Positions 35,915 through 46,367 of a stretch of 64,000 bases of DNA are shown here, in pieces. Position numbers and translations under genes: made by a program. Origin of the DNA: Pseudoalteromonas fuliginea (lineage in GTDB: Bacteria > Pseudomonadota > Gammaproteobacteria > Enterobacterales > Alteromonadaceae); NCBI RefSeq assembly GCF_000690055.1, contig NZ_JJNZ01000028.1, positions 1-64,000 on the forward strand, written 5' to 3'. Numbering within the stretch: position 1 is the stretch's first letter; each line of letters begins with the position of its first letter. A model generated the notes under the pieces. The model was not told where the DNA came from. It did not search any database and saw nothing but the letters and a program-made list of their open reading frames with translations.

Positions 35915-36916
35915 CTAGCGAATTGTTAAACCGTTATTATCAAACTTTAATACTTTATCAGCCGGTGCGCTTAGGTAAATACTGTCGCCATATTTTAACG
36001 GACAATCACCATCTGCTTTTACTGTTACGGTCCCTTTGCCTTCAATATTTATATGTAAAAAGCTCTCCGATCCTAAATGCTCAATTACACCGACAGTACC
36101 AGCCCACGTTCCTTGCTCAGTAGAGAGTGTTATATGCTCTGGTCGTATACCAATACAACTAACATTCGCATCTTCATTTTGTGGAGCATCTATAAAGTTC
36201 ATTTTTGGAGAGCCAATAAAACCAGCTACAAATTTGTTTACTGGGTTTTTATAAAGCTCTAAAGGTGTGCCTACCTGTTCAATAATACCGGCATTAAATA
36301 CCGCGATTCTATCTGCCATTGTCATAGCTTCAACCTGATCGTGCGTAACATAAGTCATTGTTGTAGCTAAACTTTTATGTAATTCAGATATTTCTAAACG
36401 CATATTTACACGTAGTGACGCATCAAGGTTTGAAAGCGGTTCATCAAATAAAAATGCCGAAGGCTGACGAACAATTGCGCGCCCTATCGCTACACGCTGG
36501 CGCTGACCACCCGATAATTGCCCAGGCTTTCGGTCTAAATAATCGGTCAAATTAAGAATTTTAGCGGCGTTAGCAATTTTACTTTCGATTTCTGCTGGGC
36601 TAACTTTGGCTCTTTTTAAAGGGAAAGCAATATTGTTACGCACTGTCATATGCGGATACAACGCGTAGGATTGAAACACCATTGCTAAGCCTCTTTTTGC
36701 AGGCGGTGTTTTTGTAGCGTCAATGCCGTCAATTTCTATATTACCACTGGTGGTATCTTCAAGCCCTGCGATCATACGAAGTAATGTTGATTTACCACAG
36801 CCTGATGGCCCAACAAATACGATAAACTCACCGTCTTTAATTTCTAGATCGAGTGGTTTAATTACGTTAACTTCATCAAAGTTTTTAGTGACTTGTTTTA
36901 GTGTGATGCTGCCCAT
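35915..36916 (-). CDS. Polyol/sugar ABC transporter ATP-binding protein (SmoK/MtlK/UgpC type)
   Basis: This is the 333-residue ATPase of a CUT1-family importer. Walker [11 protein letters not shown]-loop [12 protein letters not shown], signature LSGGQRQRV, Walker [12 protein letters not shown] and YVTHDQVEA are all intact. The C-terminal MalK-like regulatory domain begins at about residue 240 ([10 protein letters not shown]). Last gene of the minus-strand operon, starting eleven bases after the upstream permease; AGGAGAA lies before the start. Confidence 0.93.
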   Translation of the reverse strand: MGSITLKQVTKNFDEVNVIKPLDLEIKDGEFIVFVGPSGCGKSTLLRMIAGLEDTTSGNIEIDGIDATKTPPAKRGLAMVFQSYALYPHMTVRNNIAFPLKRAKVSPAEIESKIANAAKILNLTDYLDRKPGQLSGGQRQRVAIGRAIVRQPSAFLFDEPLSNLDASLRVNMRLEISELHKSLATTMTYVTHDQVEAMTMADRIAVFNAGIIEQVGTPLELYKNPVNKFVAGFIGSPKMNFIDAPQNEDANVSCIGIRPEHITLSTEQGTWAGTVGVIEHLGSESFLHINIEGKGTVTVKADGDCPLKYGDSIYLSAPADKVLKFDNNGLTIR

Positions 36917-36926
36917 GTGTATTCTC

Positions 36927-37757
36927 CTATTTTACTGCGCCGAAACTTAATCCACGCACTAATTGTTTTTGACTAAACCAACCAAGTATTAAAATTGGCA
37001 CAATGGCCATGGCAGATGCTGCCGATAACTTAGCGTAAAATAACCCCTCAGGGCTTGAGTAACTGGCAATAAATGCCGTTAAAGGTGCAGCATTTGCAGC
37101 GGTTAAAATAAGTGTCCAAAATGCTTCGTTCCACGACAAAATTACATTTAACAATAGCGTTGAGGCTATACCCGGTAAGGCTATTGGTAATAGAACATGG
37201 AATATTTCTTCACCAATTGTTGCGCCATCCATACGTGAAGCTTCAAGTATTTCGTTTGGTATTTCTCTAAAGTAGGTGTACAGCATCCATACCATTATTG
37301 GTAAGTTAATGAGTGTCATTACAATCACTAAACCTAATTTTGTATCGAGTAGCGCAAAGTCTCGAAACAATAAATAAATCGGAATAAGTACCCCTACTGG
37401 CGGTAACATTTTGGTTGAAAGCATCCACATTAATAAATGCTTTGTTTTTTTAGTTTGTACAAAAGCCATAGACCAAGCTGCAGGTACAGCAATTAATAAA
37501 CCCAGCAAACTTGAACCTAACGATATAACCACAGAGTTCCAAAAATGGTTAAAGTATGGCGAACGTGACAGTACATCGCGGTAATTTTCGAGCGTCCAAT
37601 CAAACGCATATAAGCTTGGGCTTGCTGAAATTGCTTCAGCTTCCGTCTTAAAGCTGGTGATTAACGTCCATAAAATTGGAAAGAAAATCATGCCGCTTAT
37701 TGTCCATGCAGCAATGGTATAAATTAGTTTGGAACGACGGCTATCTTTTATAGTCAT
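36927..37757 (-). CDS. Polyol/sugar ABC transporter permease (SmoG/MtlG type)
   Basis: The 276-residue membrane protein has six helices. The binding-protein-dependent transport motif [26 protein letters not shown] lies around residue 180, docking to the ATPase. It opens with a short cytoplasmic tail and [23 protein letters not shown], as in MalG-like permeases. GGAGGG precedes the start, and the gene begins two bases after the stop of its partner permease. Confidence 0.92.
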   Translation of the reverse strand: MTIKDSRRSKLIYTIAAWTISGMIFFPILWTLITSFKTEAEAISASPSLYAFDWTLENYRDVLSRSPYFNHFWNSVVISLGSSLLGLLIAVPAAWSMAFVQTKKTKHLLMWMLSTKMLPPVGVLIPIYLLFRDFALLDTKLGLVIVMTLINLPIMVWMLYTYFREIPNEILEASRMDGATIGEEIFHVLLPIALPGIASTLLLNVILSWNEAFWTLILTAANAAPLTAFIASYSSPEGLFYAKLSAASAMAIVPILILGWFSQKQLVRGLSFGAVK

Positions 37758-37759
37758 AA

Positions 37760-38632
37760 TTAACCCTCCAAGTTTTTGCCAATTAAGCGCATTAAAAATA
37801 TAGCGACTATATTTGCAATAATAACTGCAACTATGCCCCCTGCCGAACCGCCACCTACATCAAATTGAAGTAGTGATTGCGTGTAAATTAAGTACGTAAT
37901 ATTGGTCGACGAATAACCAGGGCCGCCACTAGTTGTAACTAATATTTCAGCAAAGATTGACAGTAAAAATATAGTTTCGATTAAAATAACAGCGGTTATA
38001 GCGCGCGATAAGTGCGGCAAAACGATGTAAAAAAACTTACTAAATGGCCCAGCTCCATCTAAATCAGCCGCTTCTAATTGTTCACGGTCTAATGATTGTA
38101 TTGCTGTTAGCAGTATTAATGCTGCAAATGGTAACCACTGCCAAGACACAATTATGATGATTGAAAATAACGGCATTTGAGCAAAAAAGTCGATAGGTTC
38201 AAAGCCAAGCCAAATTGCAAAGTGTGCAAATAAGCCATTAACTGGGTTCATTAGCATATTTTTCCATACCAATGCCGACACAGTTGGCATTACAAAAAAT
38301 GGGGCTAGTACCATAATGCGAACGTAATTTCGTCCCCATATTGCTTGGTCTAGTAAAATAGCTAAGCCAATACCACCACATATAGTGATAAGTAAAACCC
38401 CAGTTACTAGATAAAGCGTGTTAAAAAATGATTCAAAAAAAGCCGGATCAGTTAGGAAAAATTCATAGTTTAAAAAGCCTACAAACTCTTTATCCCCAGG
38501 AACGAGTAAGTTGTAATCAATAAATGAAAAATACAGTGTCATACACAGCGGAACTATCATCCAAGCAAGTAATAAAATTACACTAGGAAGAAGCATAAAC
38601 CGAGCAAGCGTGCGCGAGTTAGTTGTTGCCAT
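37760..38632 (-). CDS. Polyol/sugar ABC transporter permease (SmoF/MtlF type)
   Basis: The 290-residue protein has six helices, with the MalF-like core and the EAA motif EAADLDGAGPFSKFFYIVLPHL near residue 195. The N-terminus is short (no MalF extension), as in polyol systems. AAGGTCACC precedes the start. It is separated from the upstream binding-protein gene by 146 bases that carry a long hairpin. Confidence 0.92.
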   Translation of the reverse strand: MATTNSRTLARFMLLPSVILLLAWMIVPLCMTLYFSFIDYNLLVPGDKEFVGFLNYEFFLTDPAFFESFFNTLYLVTGVLLITICGGIGLAILLDQAIWGRNYVRIMVLAPFFVMPTVSALVWKNMLMNPVNGLFAHFAIWLGFEPIDFFAQMPLFSIIIIVSWQWLPFAALILLTAIQSLDREQLEAADLDGAGPFSKFFYIVLPHLSRAITAVILIETIFLLSIFAEILVTTSGGPGYSSTNITYLIYTQSLLQFDVGGGSAGGIVAVIIANIVAIFLMRLIGKNLEG

Positions 38633-38652
38633 AAAGGTGACCTTAAAAAAGC

Positions 38653-38732
38653 CAATTCTATTTACTTGTTAACTATCAAGTGAAAATCAGAAACCCTTGA
38701 TAGTGTTTATAACTAACAAGTAAATAGAATTG
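38653..38732 (-). repeat. Long hairpin between binding-protein and permease genes
   Basis: The 19-base arms at 38653-38671 and 38714-38732 pair perfectly (CAATTCTATTTACTTGTTA). Inside them CTATCAAG (38673-38680) pairs with CTTGATAG (38696-38703). The resulting ~80-base stem-loop would protect the 3' end of the upstream binding-protein mRNA and limit expression of the permeases, as the malE-malF repeats do. Confidence 0.8.
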
Positions 38733-38778
38733 ACATAAAATATTGGGTAAGTTTGAGTACTTACCCGCCCATTACATG

Positions 38779-40083
38779 CTATTTAGGATAGCGAGCTTTA
38801 CGCATTGTTCGCTCAACGAGGTGCTGAGACGTACTAAGTGCTTGCTTAACGGTCATTTGGCCAGTTAATGCTGCTGAAAATTGTTGCCCAACAGCTGTAC
38901 CAATTCCTTGAAACTCAGGAATAGCAACAAACTGAATACCTACATAAGGCACCGGTTTAACGGTTGGATTTTTAGGATCTGCAGATTGAATAGAATCTAA
39001 GGTAATTTGCGCAAACGGTGCTGCGTCCATGTACTTTTGATTACTGTAAAGTGATTTACGTGTACCTGGCGGTACTTTTGCCCAACCTTTTTTGTCGGCT
39101 ACAAGTTGAGTGTATTCTTTAGATGTTGCCCAGCTAATAAATTTCATTGCGGCATCTGGTTTTTTGCTGCTTGCCGGTACGGCTAAAGTCCAAGACCATA
39201 ACCAGTTACCGCGTTTACCTAGGCCATTATCTGGCGCAAGTGCAAACCCTACTTTATCGGCAACTTCTGAATCTTTTTTGTTAGTAACAAATGCGCCTGC
39301 AACGGTTGCATCAATCCAAATACCACATTTTCCGGTTTGAAATAGTGCAAGGTTTTCATTAAAACCGTTTGCAGATGAACCAGCAGGACCAGATTCTTTC
39401 ATCACATCGACATAATACTGAAGGGTATTTTCCCACTCTGGGGTATTAAACTGAGGTTTCCAATTTTCATCAAACCAACGCGCACCAAACGAATTAGCCA
39501 TGGATGTAATAAGCGCAACGTTTTCGCCCCAACCTGCTTTACCACGTAGACAAAGGCCATAAACACCTTCTTTTTTATCTGTCATCGCTTTAGCAGCTTT
39601 GCGTATAAAGTCCCATGTTGGGGCTTTAGGCATAGTCAGCCCTGCTTTTTCCATTAAGTCAGTGCGGTACATAACCATTGAGCTTTCGCCATAAAATGGC
39701 GCAGCATAAAGTTTGTCATTAATCGTTAAACCGCTTCGAATTGCCGGAATTAAATCGTCTAAATCGTAGTTTTCACCTAAATTATCCAGCTCTTTTAGCC
39801 AATTTTGCTTGCCCCAAATTGGTACTTCATAAGTACCTATGGTCATAACATCGTATTGGCCGCCTTTTGTTGCAACATCGGTTGTGACACGTTGGCGAAG
39901 AATGTTTTCCTCTAGAGTGACCCATTTTAGATCTATATCCGGGTTTTGGCTGGTAAAGTCACTGCTTAATTCTTTCATGGTGATCATGTCACCATTGTTA
40001 ACAGTCGCTATTGTAATTGTTTCTTTTGCCGCAGCGCCCATGCTTATAAAGCCACACGCGAGCATAATTAATTTATTTTTCAT
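38779..40083 (-). CDS. Periplasmic polyol/sugar-binding protein (SmoE/MtlE type)
   Basis: The 434-residue precursor has a signal peptide (MKNKLIMLACGFISMGAAA). It is a type 1 solute-binding protein: ETITIATVNNGDMITMKELSSDF at the mature N-terminus, DVMTIGTYEVPIWGKQNWL, KLYAAPFYGESSMVMYRTDL, and a conserved GKRGNWLWSWTLAVPASSKKP. These blocks resemble sorbitol/mannitol-binding proteins; the ligand is inferred from that. I use the ATG at 40083 with GGGGAA six bases upstream; a longer frame adds eleven residues. It precedes the permease genes. Confidence 0.9.
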   Translation of the reverse strand: MKNKLIMLACGFISMGAAAKETITIATVNNGDMITMKELSSDFTSQNPDIDLKWVTLEENILRQRVTTDVATKGGQYDVMTIGTYEVPIWGKQNWLKELDNLGENYDLDDLIPAIRSGLTINDKLYAAPFYGESSMVMYRTDLMEKAGLTMPKAPTWDFIRKAAKAMTDKKEGVYGLCLRGKAGWGENVALITSMANSFGARWFDENWKPQFNTPEWENTLQYYVDVMKESGPAGSSANGFNENLALFQTGKCGIWIDATVAGAFVTNKKDSEVADKVGFALAPDNGLGKRGNWLWSWTLAVPASSKKPDAAMKFISWATSKEYTQLVADKKGWAKVPPGTRKSLYSNQKYMDAAPFAQITLDSIQSADPKNPTVKPVPYVGIQFVAIPEFQGIGTAVGQQFSAALTGQMTVKQALSTSQHLVERTMRKARYPK

Positions 40084-40154
40084 CGGGTATTCCCCATACA
40101 CGTTATGTTTTAACAAGTGCTATTAAATTTCAATCTATTACCAATTCTATTTAT

Positions 40155-40179
40155 GGCAGTTTTAACGCATAAAACTGCC
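40155..40179. promoter_or_regulatory. Hairpin between the porin and binding-protein genes
   Basis: GGCAGTTTTA and TAAAACTGCC are perfect arms with a 5-base loop. Next to it lies CCAATTCTATTTA (40141-40153), the same 13 bases as at 38652-38664. It could be an operator of the locus or an attenuating stem after the porin transcript. Confidence 0.5.
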
Positions 40180-40235
40180 CGCAAAGTGCCTTTTTAGGTC
40201 CTTTGTTTAAATAGTTAGACTAGTTGGATAATGAT

Positions 40236-41564
40236 TTAAAATTTAACAGATATTTCAGAAGTGAAGCCGTCAAATCCTTTACCGATTTGTCCGCCCGAAT
40301 TAACACCTTCTTCTTGGTTAACATACTCAACTTTTAAAAGCGTTTTATCGTTAAACCAGTAACCTGCGGCTACTTGAATACGCTCTACTGTGTTGTCTGT
40401 TTGTTCAATTAAGTCGGAAGTGTTTTCGGCTTCTGCATAACGAGCCGCTACATATAGTTTTTTAGGGATTAGATATTGTTGTGCTTCAAACACGAAGTAC
40501 TCAACCGATGAGTCGCCTTCTATTACACTGTTTGAATCAAAAGTAGTGCCATTTTCATCAGCTATGCCGTTTGTACCAAAGTAGGTAATACCGGCAACTG
40601 CATTACCAGCGGCATCTGCAAACGTGTAGTCATCAGATGATTTACCAACCATAAAAATTAAGCTAGTTTCGTCAGATGGTTGATAAGCTAAGTTAAGCTG
40701 GATGATTGATTGCTCAAGCCCTGGCATTGCGCCAACGTGAGTGTCACGCTCATTCGAAGGTGACGCTGAGAAATTATAGTTTTCACCATCGCCAAAGCGA
40801 TAGTTTGTTGTGGTTACACCATCAAGACTTGCTACGCCATTTTCAAAACGTAACTGGTCGCCTTGATTCGCTTTTAATAAGTTTAAACCTGCTTTAAAGC
40901 CACCTTCAAATTCTAAAGTACCTTGAAGTCGGTAGTTATAACCTCTGTCTTCTTGAAATGCTTCACCGAAACTTGAAGTCGTAATGTGACCTGTGACATT
41001 ATACGCACGTACTACACCACTATCGAAAGTTTCGCTGTAACTTAGCTGTGCACCGTTTTCTGCGGTTGCGTAATCGGTAATACCATTACCAATAAGAGCA
41101 TTACTTTGGTTATCTGCGCCGTCTTGAAAACCTTTAAATTGAAAAGGCGATCCACCAATGTTACCTAAACGCAGTGTTAAATTTGCGTTTTCTTTTGGTG
41201 TGCCATAAAGGCCTAGTAAGTCAAATTCAACACCTGCAAAATCGTTGTGAAATGAAAAGTCACGATCTTCACCACCAAAGTCATTAGGCTCTTCTGCAAT
41301 ATCTATATCGGCAGTAATGAACTCGTTAATATGAAATTTAAGCATTAGATTTGCTCTAATACGGCCAAATCCTGATTCTTGTTCTTCATCTTCTGGACGA
41401 AATGCACCGTCTTTAGCCTGAATTGACTGAAAGTTTTGCATTAGTAAAAAGTCTACGTCAACGCGATCTAAATATTCAGAAATATCAGCCTGTGCTGGAG
41501 CCGATGTAGCCATAGCTGCCGCTATGAGAGAAATTGCAAATTTAGTCTTTTTATTATTCAACAT
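40236..41564 (-). CDS. Outer-membrane porin-like beta-barrel of the polyol locus
   Basis: This 442-residue precursor has a signal peptide ending SAPAQA, then DISEYLDRVDVDFLLMQNFQ and a chain rich in alternating polar/aromatic strands, finishing GFTSEISVKF with terminal Phe. The conserved subdomain suggests a carbohydrate- or phosphate-selective type of porin, but I cannot assign it to one family. I chose the ATG at 41564 with AAGAG upstream; a longer frame adds twelve residues. As first gene of the operon it presumably lets the sugar through the outer membrane. A CRP-like site lies upstream. Confidence 0.78.
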   Translation of the reverse strand: MLNNKKTKFAISLIAAAMATSAPAQADISEYLDRVDVDFLLMQNFQSIQAKDGAFRPEDEEQESGFGRIRANLMLKFHINEFITADIDIAEEPNDFGGEDRDFSFHNDFAGVEFDLLGLYGTPKENANLTLRLGNIGGSPFQFKGFQDGADNQSNALIGNGITDYATAENGAQLSYSETFDSGVVRAYNVTGHITTSSFGEAFQEDRGYNYRLQGTLEFEGGFKAGLNLLKANQGDQLRFENGVASLDGVTTTNYRFGDGENYNFSASPSNERDTHVGAMPGLEQSIIQLNLAYQPSDETSLIFMVGKSSDDYTFADAAGNAVAGITYFGTNGIADENGTTFDSNSVIEGDSSVEYFVFEAQQYLIPKKLYVAARYAEAENTSDLIEQTDNTVERIQVAAGYWFNDKTLLKVEYVNQEEGVNSGGQIGKGFDGFTSEISVKF

Positions 41565-42093
41565 AATAAGCTCTTTATTGAGTGTGGTGTGTGATGCCAA
41601 CTTTATTAAATTGCATATTCATTTAATGAAATTGGTATTAATTCAGTGTGTATAGATGAGGCCAATTGAGCAAAACATTAAATAGTTAATGAAATTGCAC
41701 TTGTGGGCATAAGCTCATCTGGTGAGCATAATCACAGAATGAATTTAGAAGGTCAACGATTTTTTATTACAAAACGTTTACAAAAAATCGAATTTATATG
41801 TAAATATTTTTGAATCAATAAGTTAAGTAGCAAATTTGTTACATCAAATTTTGAGGAAATAAGGTTCTGGATTAAGGAATTTGTTGTAGATACATCATTA
41901 TTGCTCAATACAATTCATGTAAACATAAGTTAGTAGAAAATATAAAAGCAGGTGATCCTTTTAAAATAGGCTGTTGGTCAGACCTATAAACTGTTTATTT
42001 ATTAGTGTTTTTTAAGTAACGTTCTTGAGCTTATGAAGGGGTTAGCTTAGTATTAAAGCACTTAGATGTATTCAAAATAGAAGTAACCTACAT
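41565..42093. other. Divergent intergenic region with a CRP-like site
   Basis: These 529 bases separate the porin operon (minus) from the receiver operon (plus). Apart from the CRP-like box at 41721-41736 no clear signal or gene is seen. Confidence 0.5.
41721..41736. promoter_or_regulatory. CRP-like binding site upstream of the polyol operon
   Basis: GGTGAGCATAATCACA matches TGTGA-N6-TCACA in nine of ten conserved positions. It lies about 155 bp upstream of the porin start, consistent with catabolite control of a sugar transporter. Confidence 0.5.
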
Positions 42094-42477
42094 ATGGAAT
42101 TTGTTCGCCCGCTAGAGCCCATCCTCATCATTGACGATGTTAAAGAAATACGTGATTACCTAAACCAGATTTTAACCGAACTAGGTTATGAAGATATTTT
42201 AGAAAGTGTAGACTTTAGTTCAGCTAAACCGGTTATTGATGAAAAATCGCCTAATGTAATATTTTTAGATGTAGATTTACCTGACTCTGATGGCACAGAT
42301 ATCCTAGAGTTTATTAATATTACCTACCCTCACGCACACGTTGTAATGTGCTCTGGTCATAACAGTTTTGAAAATGTGCAAAACACGTGGGAGCTAGGTG
42401 CTAAAGGGTTTATTGCGAAACCATTTAATGCAAAAAAAGTAGACACCGTAATGAAGCGCCTCGAACTAATAGAATAA
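42094..42477 (+). CDS. Receiver-domain protein heading the MoxR operon
   Basis: The 127-residue CheY-like protein consists of a single receiver domain. It has D14-D15 (LIIDDVK), phosphoacceptor D59 (VIFLDVDLPD), S87 (VMCSGHN) and K109 (FIAKPFN), all in place for phosphorylation. There is no output domain or cognate kinase nearby. It starts 14 bases before moxR and is most likely co-transcribed, so it may tune the activity of the MoxR/TgpA module. Confidence 0.88.
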   Translation: MEFVRPLEPILIIDDVKEIRDYLNQILTELGYEDILESVDFSSAKPVIDEKSPNVIFLDVDLPDSDGTDILEFINITYPHAHVVMCSGHNSFENVQNTWELGAKGFIAKPFNAKKVDTVMKRLELIE

Positions 42478-42490
42478 TAATAAGGTTAGC

Positions 42491-43396
42491 ATGCAAAGTA
42501 CTGTTACTGCGATTATAGAAGATCTTTCGAGTGTTATATTTGGTAAACAACAACAAATAAAACTGGCACTTACATGCTTATTTAGCGAAGGGCATTTACT
42601 CATTGAAGATTTGCCAGGTATGGGGAAAACCACTCTTTCTCATGCATTGTCAGCTGTGTTAGGTTTATCGTATCAGCGTATACAATTTACCAGTGATCTT
42701 CTGCCTGCTGATATTCTGGGTACTAATGTATTTAACTCTACCGAGCACAGTTTTACGTTTCATAAAGGCCCTATTTTTAGCCAAGTTGTTTTAGCTGATG
42801 AAATAAACCGTGCTGGCCCTAAAACACAAAGTGCGTTGCTTGAAGCAATGGAAGAACAACAAGTAACAGTTGATGGAAAAAAATATACGCTGCCAAATCC
42901 ATTTTTTGTGATTGCAACACAAAACCCGCTTTATCAATCAGGTACCTACCCGTTACCTGAGTCGCAATTAGACCGATTTTTAATGCGCATTAGCTTAGGT
43001 TTTCCTCCTAAAGAAGCCGAAAAACGCTTAATTTTGAATATGCAAAAACGAGATTACAGTCAGTTACCTAAGCGTATTGACCAACAAGAGTTAGCGGCAA
43101 TTCAAAGCCAGATAAGCCAAATTACTTTAAGTAGCCCGGTTATTGACTACATTATAGAGCTTGTTAATTACACACGCACAAGCAACGCTTTTGCTGCATC
43201 GTTATCACCTCGAGCCAGTATGGCTCTGGCTAAAGCGGCTAGGTCGTGGGCCTTTATTGATGGTCGTGATTTTGTAATGCCAGAAGATGTTCAAGCCGTA
43301 TTTGCAAGTGTGTGTCAGCATCGATTAGGTTTGCATAATGAGTCAGGTGAAGCGCAAGTAAACGATATTTTAAAAAACATATTAGTTCCGGTATAA
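42491..43396 (+). CDS. MoxR-family AAA+ ATPase
   Basis: The 301-residue ATPase contains Walker A GMGKTT (43-48), Walker B with sensor LADEINRAGPKTQSALLEAMEEQQVT, and sensor 1 FFVIATQNP. The C-terminal lid contains SPRASMALAKAARSWAFI, characteristic of MoxR (RavA-like) chaperones that work with von Willebrand A or DUF58 partners. It begins 14 bases after the receiver gene with AAGG upstream and is followed after six bases by the DUF58 gene. Confidence 0.93.
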   Translation: MQSTVTAIIEDLSSVIFGKQQQIKLALTCLFSEGHLLIEDLPGMGKTTLSHALSAVLGLSYQRIQFTSDLLPADILGTNVFNSTEHSFTFHKGPIFSQVVLADEINRAGPKTQSALLEAMEEQQVTVDGKKYTLPNPFFVIATQNPLYQSGTYPLPESQLDRFLMRISLGFPPKEAEKRLILNMQKRDYSQLPKRIDQQELAAIQSQISQITLSSPVIDYIIELVNYTRTSNAFAASLSPRASMALAKAARSWAFIDGRDFVMPEDVQAVFASVCQHRLGLHNESGEAQVNDILKNILVPV

Positions 43397-43402
43397 ATTT
43401 TT

Positions 43403-44389
43403 ATGCCAAAAAAAACAGCTAAGCGCCCTTCTTTATTTAAGTCATTTAAGCAAAGTGTATTTAATAAGTTATTAAAAAATAAACATTTAAAAAACTCAAT
43501 TACACTTGAACACAGAACAATTTATGTATTGCCATCATCCCTAGGTTGGTACTTTGTAATTGTGGCAATTTTAAACTTTGTGATGGGCATTAATTATCAA
43601 AATAATTTAATTTTAATAATGTCTTATCTTATGTTTGTGGTGATGATTATTGCTGTATTAATGGGCTACAGTAACGCTAAAGGCTTAACAGTTAAATTTA
43701 AAGATGCATTTAGTAGCTACGCTCCTCAAAAACCGAGTATTGTATTTGAATTACAAAGCCCTTCTGTTACCCAATCTATTAATTTAACATATCAAGGTAG
43801 TGAGCAAACTCACAAACATACCGGCCAAGTTGATAGTAAACCTCAGTTACTTACACTCAACTTACCCTACAGCTCACGCGGTAAGTACTCAGTGCAACGT
43901 ATTAAAATAGCGAGTAACTATCCCTTTGGCTTAATAACTGTTTGGAGCTACATTCAATTACAAGAAGGTGTATTTGTATATCCGTCGCTTGAACAAGTAC
44001 ACAGTGATGCGCATGTTTCTATGCTTGATGAGCAAGCCGATAAAGGTATTTCTACACAATCTGGTAGCGAAGAGTTTGAGTCTCTTATCCCACATTTACC
44101 AGAGATGGGCTTGCAAAGAGTGTCGTGGAAGCATTACGCAAAAACACAGCAGTTGTTAGTTAAAGAGTTTGTAGACTTTAAAACAGCAAATGCGCTTCTC
44201 GATTTTACGTTAATGAATGGAGATACAGAGCAGCGCTTAAGCCAGTTATGCTTTTTAGTGTGTGAAGCAACCGAAAAAAACACCCCTTTTATGTTAAAGC
44301 TACCGAATAAAACAATAAATACAAATACCGGACAGCAACATAAGCAGCAATGCTTAGAATTATTATGCTCATTTAATGGTGATGTGTAA
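43403..44389 (+). CDS. DUF58-domain protein
   Basis: The 328-residue membrane-linked protein has two helices near residues 45-90 (GWYFVIVAILNFVMGINYQ and LILIMSYLMFVVMIIAVLMGY), then a soluble part with SSRGKYSVQRIKIASNYPFGL and the DUF58 core FESLIPHLPEMGLQRVSWKHYAKTQQLLVKEF. DUF58 proteins partner MoxR ATPases. The gene starts six bases after moxR and overlaps the transglutaminase gene by one base (TAATG). Function in the module is unknown. Confidence 0.88.
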   Translation: MPKKTAKRPSLFKSFKQSVFNKLLKNKHLKNSITLEHRTIYVLPSSLGWYFVIVAILNFVMGINYQNNLILIMSYLMFVVMIIAVLMGYSNAKGLTVKFKDAFSSYAPQKPSIVFELQSPSVTQSINLTYQGSEQTHKHTGQVDSKPQLLTLNLPYSSRGKYSVQRIKIASNYPFGLITVWSYIQLQEGVFVYPSLEQVHSDAHVSMLDEQADKGISTQSGSEEFESLIPHLPEMGLQRVSWKHYAKTQQLLVKEFVDFKTANALLDFTLMNGDTEQRLSQLCFLVCEATEKNTPFMLKLPNKTINTNTGQQHKQQCLELLCSFNGDV

Positions 44390-46359
44390 TGGACATACTT
44401 AAAAACGAAAAAGTAATAAATTATTCGCTGTCTTTTATATATGCATGTTTGATTGTATTTTTTGTATCACATTTACCGCTTGTTTTTGTTGGTGTACTTT
44501 CACTTATTTGTGCCTGGAATTTTTACATAACGCTGTGTAATAAACCAAAGCCAAATACTTGGCTGGCAAATATACTCGCAGGTGTGTCATTAGGTTTAAT
44601 GCTCTACACAGTAGGCATGTCGGATACGGTTATTTTATTTGTGGCCATGCTGCTACTTGCTAGTTTATTTAAGCTGCTGCAGGCTAAAACCAAAAAACAC
44701 TATCATGTAATTACAACGCTTACGTTTTTTTCACTCTCATCGGTGTATTTATTTAACCAAAGCATTTTAACGACTTTAACTGTAAGTAGTTTATACATAT
44801 TAAACTTTGCAGTACTTGGCCTACTCGAGTCCAAACATAATTTAAAAATAGCCTCTAAACAAAGCGGTAAACTGCTACTTTTAGCGCTTCCTTTAGCTAT
44901 ATTTTTACTGCTTTTTTTACCAAAAATGTCCGCCTTTTGGCAGCTTCCTGGGCCTAAGCTTGCTAAAACAGGGCTTTCTGAACAAGTCGATCCATTCGAT
45001 ATTGCAAAGCTTTCAAACTCAGATGAACTTGTGTTTAGAGCTAAATTTAATGAAGAAAAACCTGTAGCGCCTTATTATTGGCGAGCAATAGTCCATGATG
45101 AGTTTAATGGCAATGCGTGGCTTACGTCTGACTTTTTAAAATATAATAATGTAAAAACAAATACGCAGAGCGAAAATGATGAGCAACTTATTGCAAGCTA
45201 CTCAGTTATTACAGAGCCTGCTACACAAAAATGGCTCTATGGTTTAGCCTATTCCAGTAGTAACTCACAAAATGTTGAAGGTAATTCGCTAGGTTTATTG
45301 CGTAAAAAAAGTCGCCAAGCTAAAAACTTACAATACGATGTAAATAGCTTTAACTTCACAACTTTACCGCTTGGCGAATTTGAAGAAAAACGCTACAAAT
45401 ACCTCGCTTATAAAAAGAATGTAAAAACATCATCACTTGCTAAAACCTTAAAGCAAAATACACACTCTGATCGCGATTTTTATAACCGCTTATTACAATA
45501 CTTTGCAGGTACGGGATTTACTTACACATTAACTCCCACGCCTATGAGCGGCGATAACACCATAGATCAATTTTTATTTGAAAACCAACGTGGCTTTTGT
45601 GGCCACTATGCCAGTGCCGCCGCGTACATTTTTAGAACCGCAGGTATACCCGCTCGACTAGTAAGTGGCTATTTAGGCGGTGAATTAAACCAAGATAATA
45701 ATACGCTCACTGTTCGCCAGTACGACGCACATGCATGGGTAGAAGTATATTTACAAAACGAAGGTTGGGTTATTTTTGATGCAACTGCTGTTGTCGCACC
45801 AGAGCGTTTAAATGGTTCACTTTCGCAAAACGAAGAGCTGAATGACGAATTTAAAAGTAACCTTGATTTTGGTTTCGTGAGTTTAAGTAGTTTCCCCGCT
45901 ATTAATTGGTTAAGGTTAGAACTTGAAAATCTCGATTATCAATGGTCTAGCTGGGTACTTGGTTTTGACGAAGAAAAACAAAATGATTTTTTAAAATCAA
46001 TTTTTGGTAGTAAAAACATTTGGCTTGTACCATTAATGGTTTTACTAACAGCTGGTTTTTGTTTTATAGGTTATTTTATTTATTTAAACTTACCAAAACG
46101 CCCAGCTAAATTAGCGCCTATGGTTAAAGAGTTTTATGAAGTAAAAGCATGGGCTAAAAAACAAAAAATAAATACACCCGATAATTTAACACCGAGTCAG
46201 CAGTTAGACTTTTTTGCTGGTCAACTTCCTCATTCTGCACAATCTATAAACACTTTTAGGCAGTTATTTAACCAAGTACGCTATGGTAAAAAACCTTTTA
46301 CGAAAGAGCGTAAAACTCAGGCTAAAGATCTGATAAAATTAATTAAAATTTCCAAATAG
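44389..46359 (+). CDS. TgpA-type membrane transglutaminase-like protein
   Basis: The 656-residue protein has several N-terminal helices (about residues 10-180), a periplasmic transglutaminase-like domain, and a C-terminal helix near residue 545 before a soluble tail. The catalytic triad is C404 ([10 protein letters not shown]), H448 (YDAHAWVEV) and D464 (VIFDATAVV). This matches P. aeruginosa TgpA (DUF3488 plus transglutaminase core), which is essential there. The stop is followed after eight bases by the antiporter gene. Coupled by overlap to DUF58; the four genes receiver-MoxR-DUF58-TgpA form one module. Confidence 0.9.
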   Translation: MDILKNEKVINYSLSFIYACLIVFFVSHLPLVFVGVLSLICAWNFYITLCNKPKPNTWLANILAGVSLGLMLYTVGMSDTVILFVAMLLLASLFKLLQAKTKKHYHVITTLTFFSLSSVYLFNQSILTTLTVSSLYILNFAVLGLLESKHNLKIASKQSGKLLLLALPLAIFLLLFLPKMSAFWQLPGPKLAKTGLSEQVDPFDIAKLSNSDELVFRAKFNEEKPVAPYYWRAIVHDEFNGNAWLTSDFLKYNNVKTNTQSENDEQLIASYSVITEPATQKWLYGLAYSSSNSQNVEGNSLGLLRKKSRQAKNLQYDVNSFNFTTLPLGEFEEKRYKYLAYKKNVKTSSLAKTLKQNTHSDRDFYNRLLQYFAGTGFTYTLTPTPMSGDNTIDQFLFENQRGFCGHYASAAAYIFRTAGIPARLVSGYLGGELNQDNNTLTVRQYDAHAWVEVYLQNEGWVIFDATAVVAPERLNGSLSQNEELNDEFKSNLDFGFVSLSSFPAINWLRLELENLDYQWSSWVLGFDEEKQNDFLKSIFGSKNIWLVPLMVLLTAGFCFIGYFIYLNLPKRPAKLAPMVKEFYEVKAWAKKQKINTPDNLTPSQQLDFFAGQLPHSAQSINTFRQLFNQVRYGKKPFTKERKTQAKDLIKLIKISK

Positions 46360-46367
46360 AGAATACT

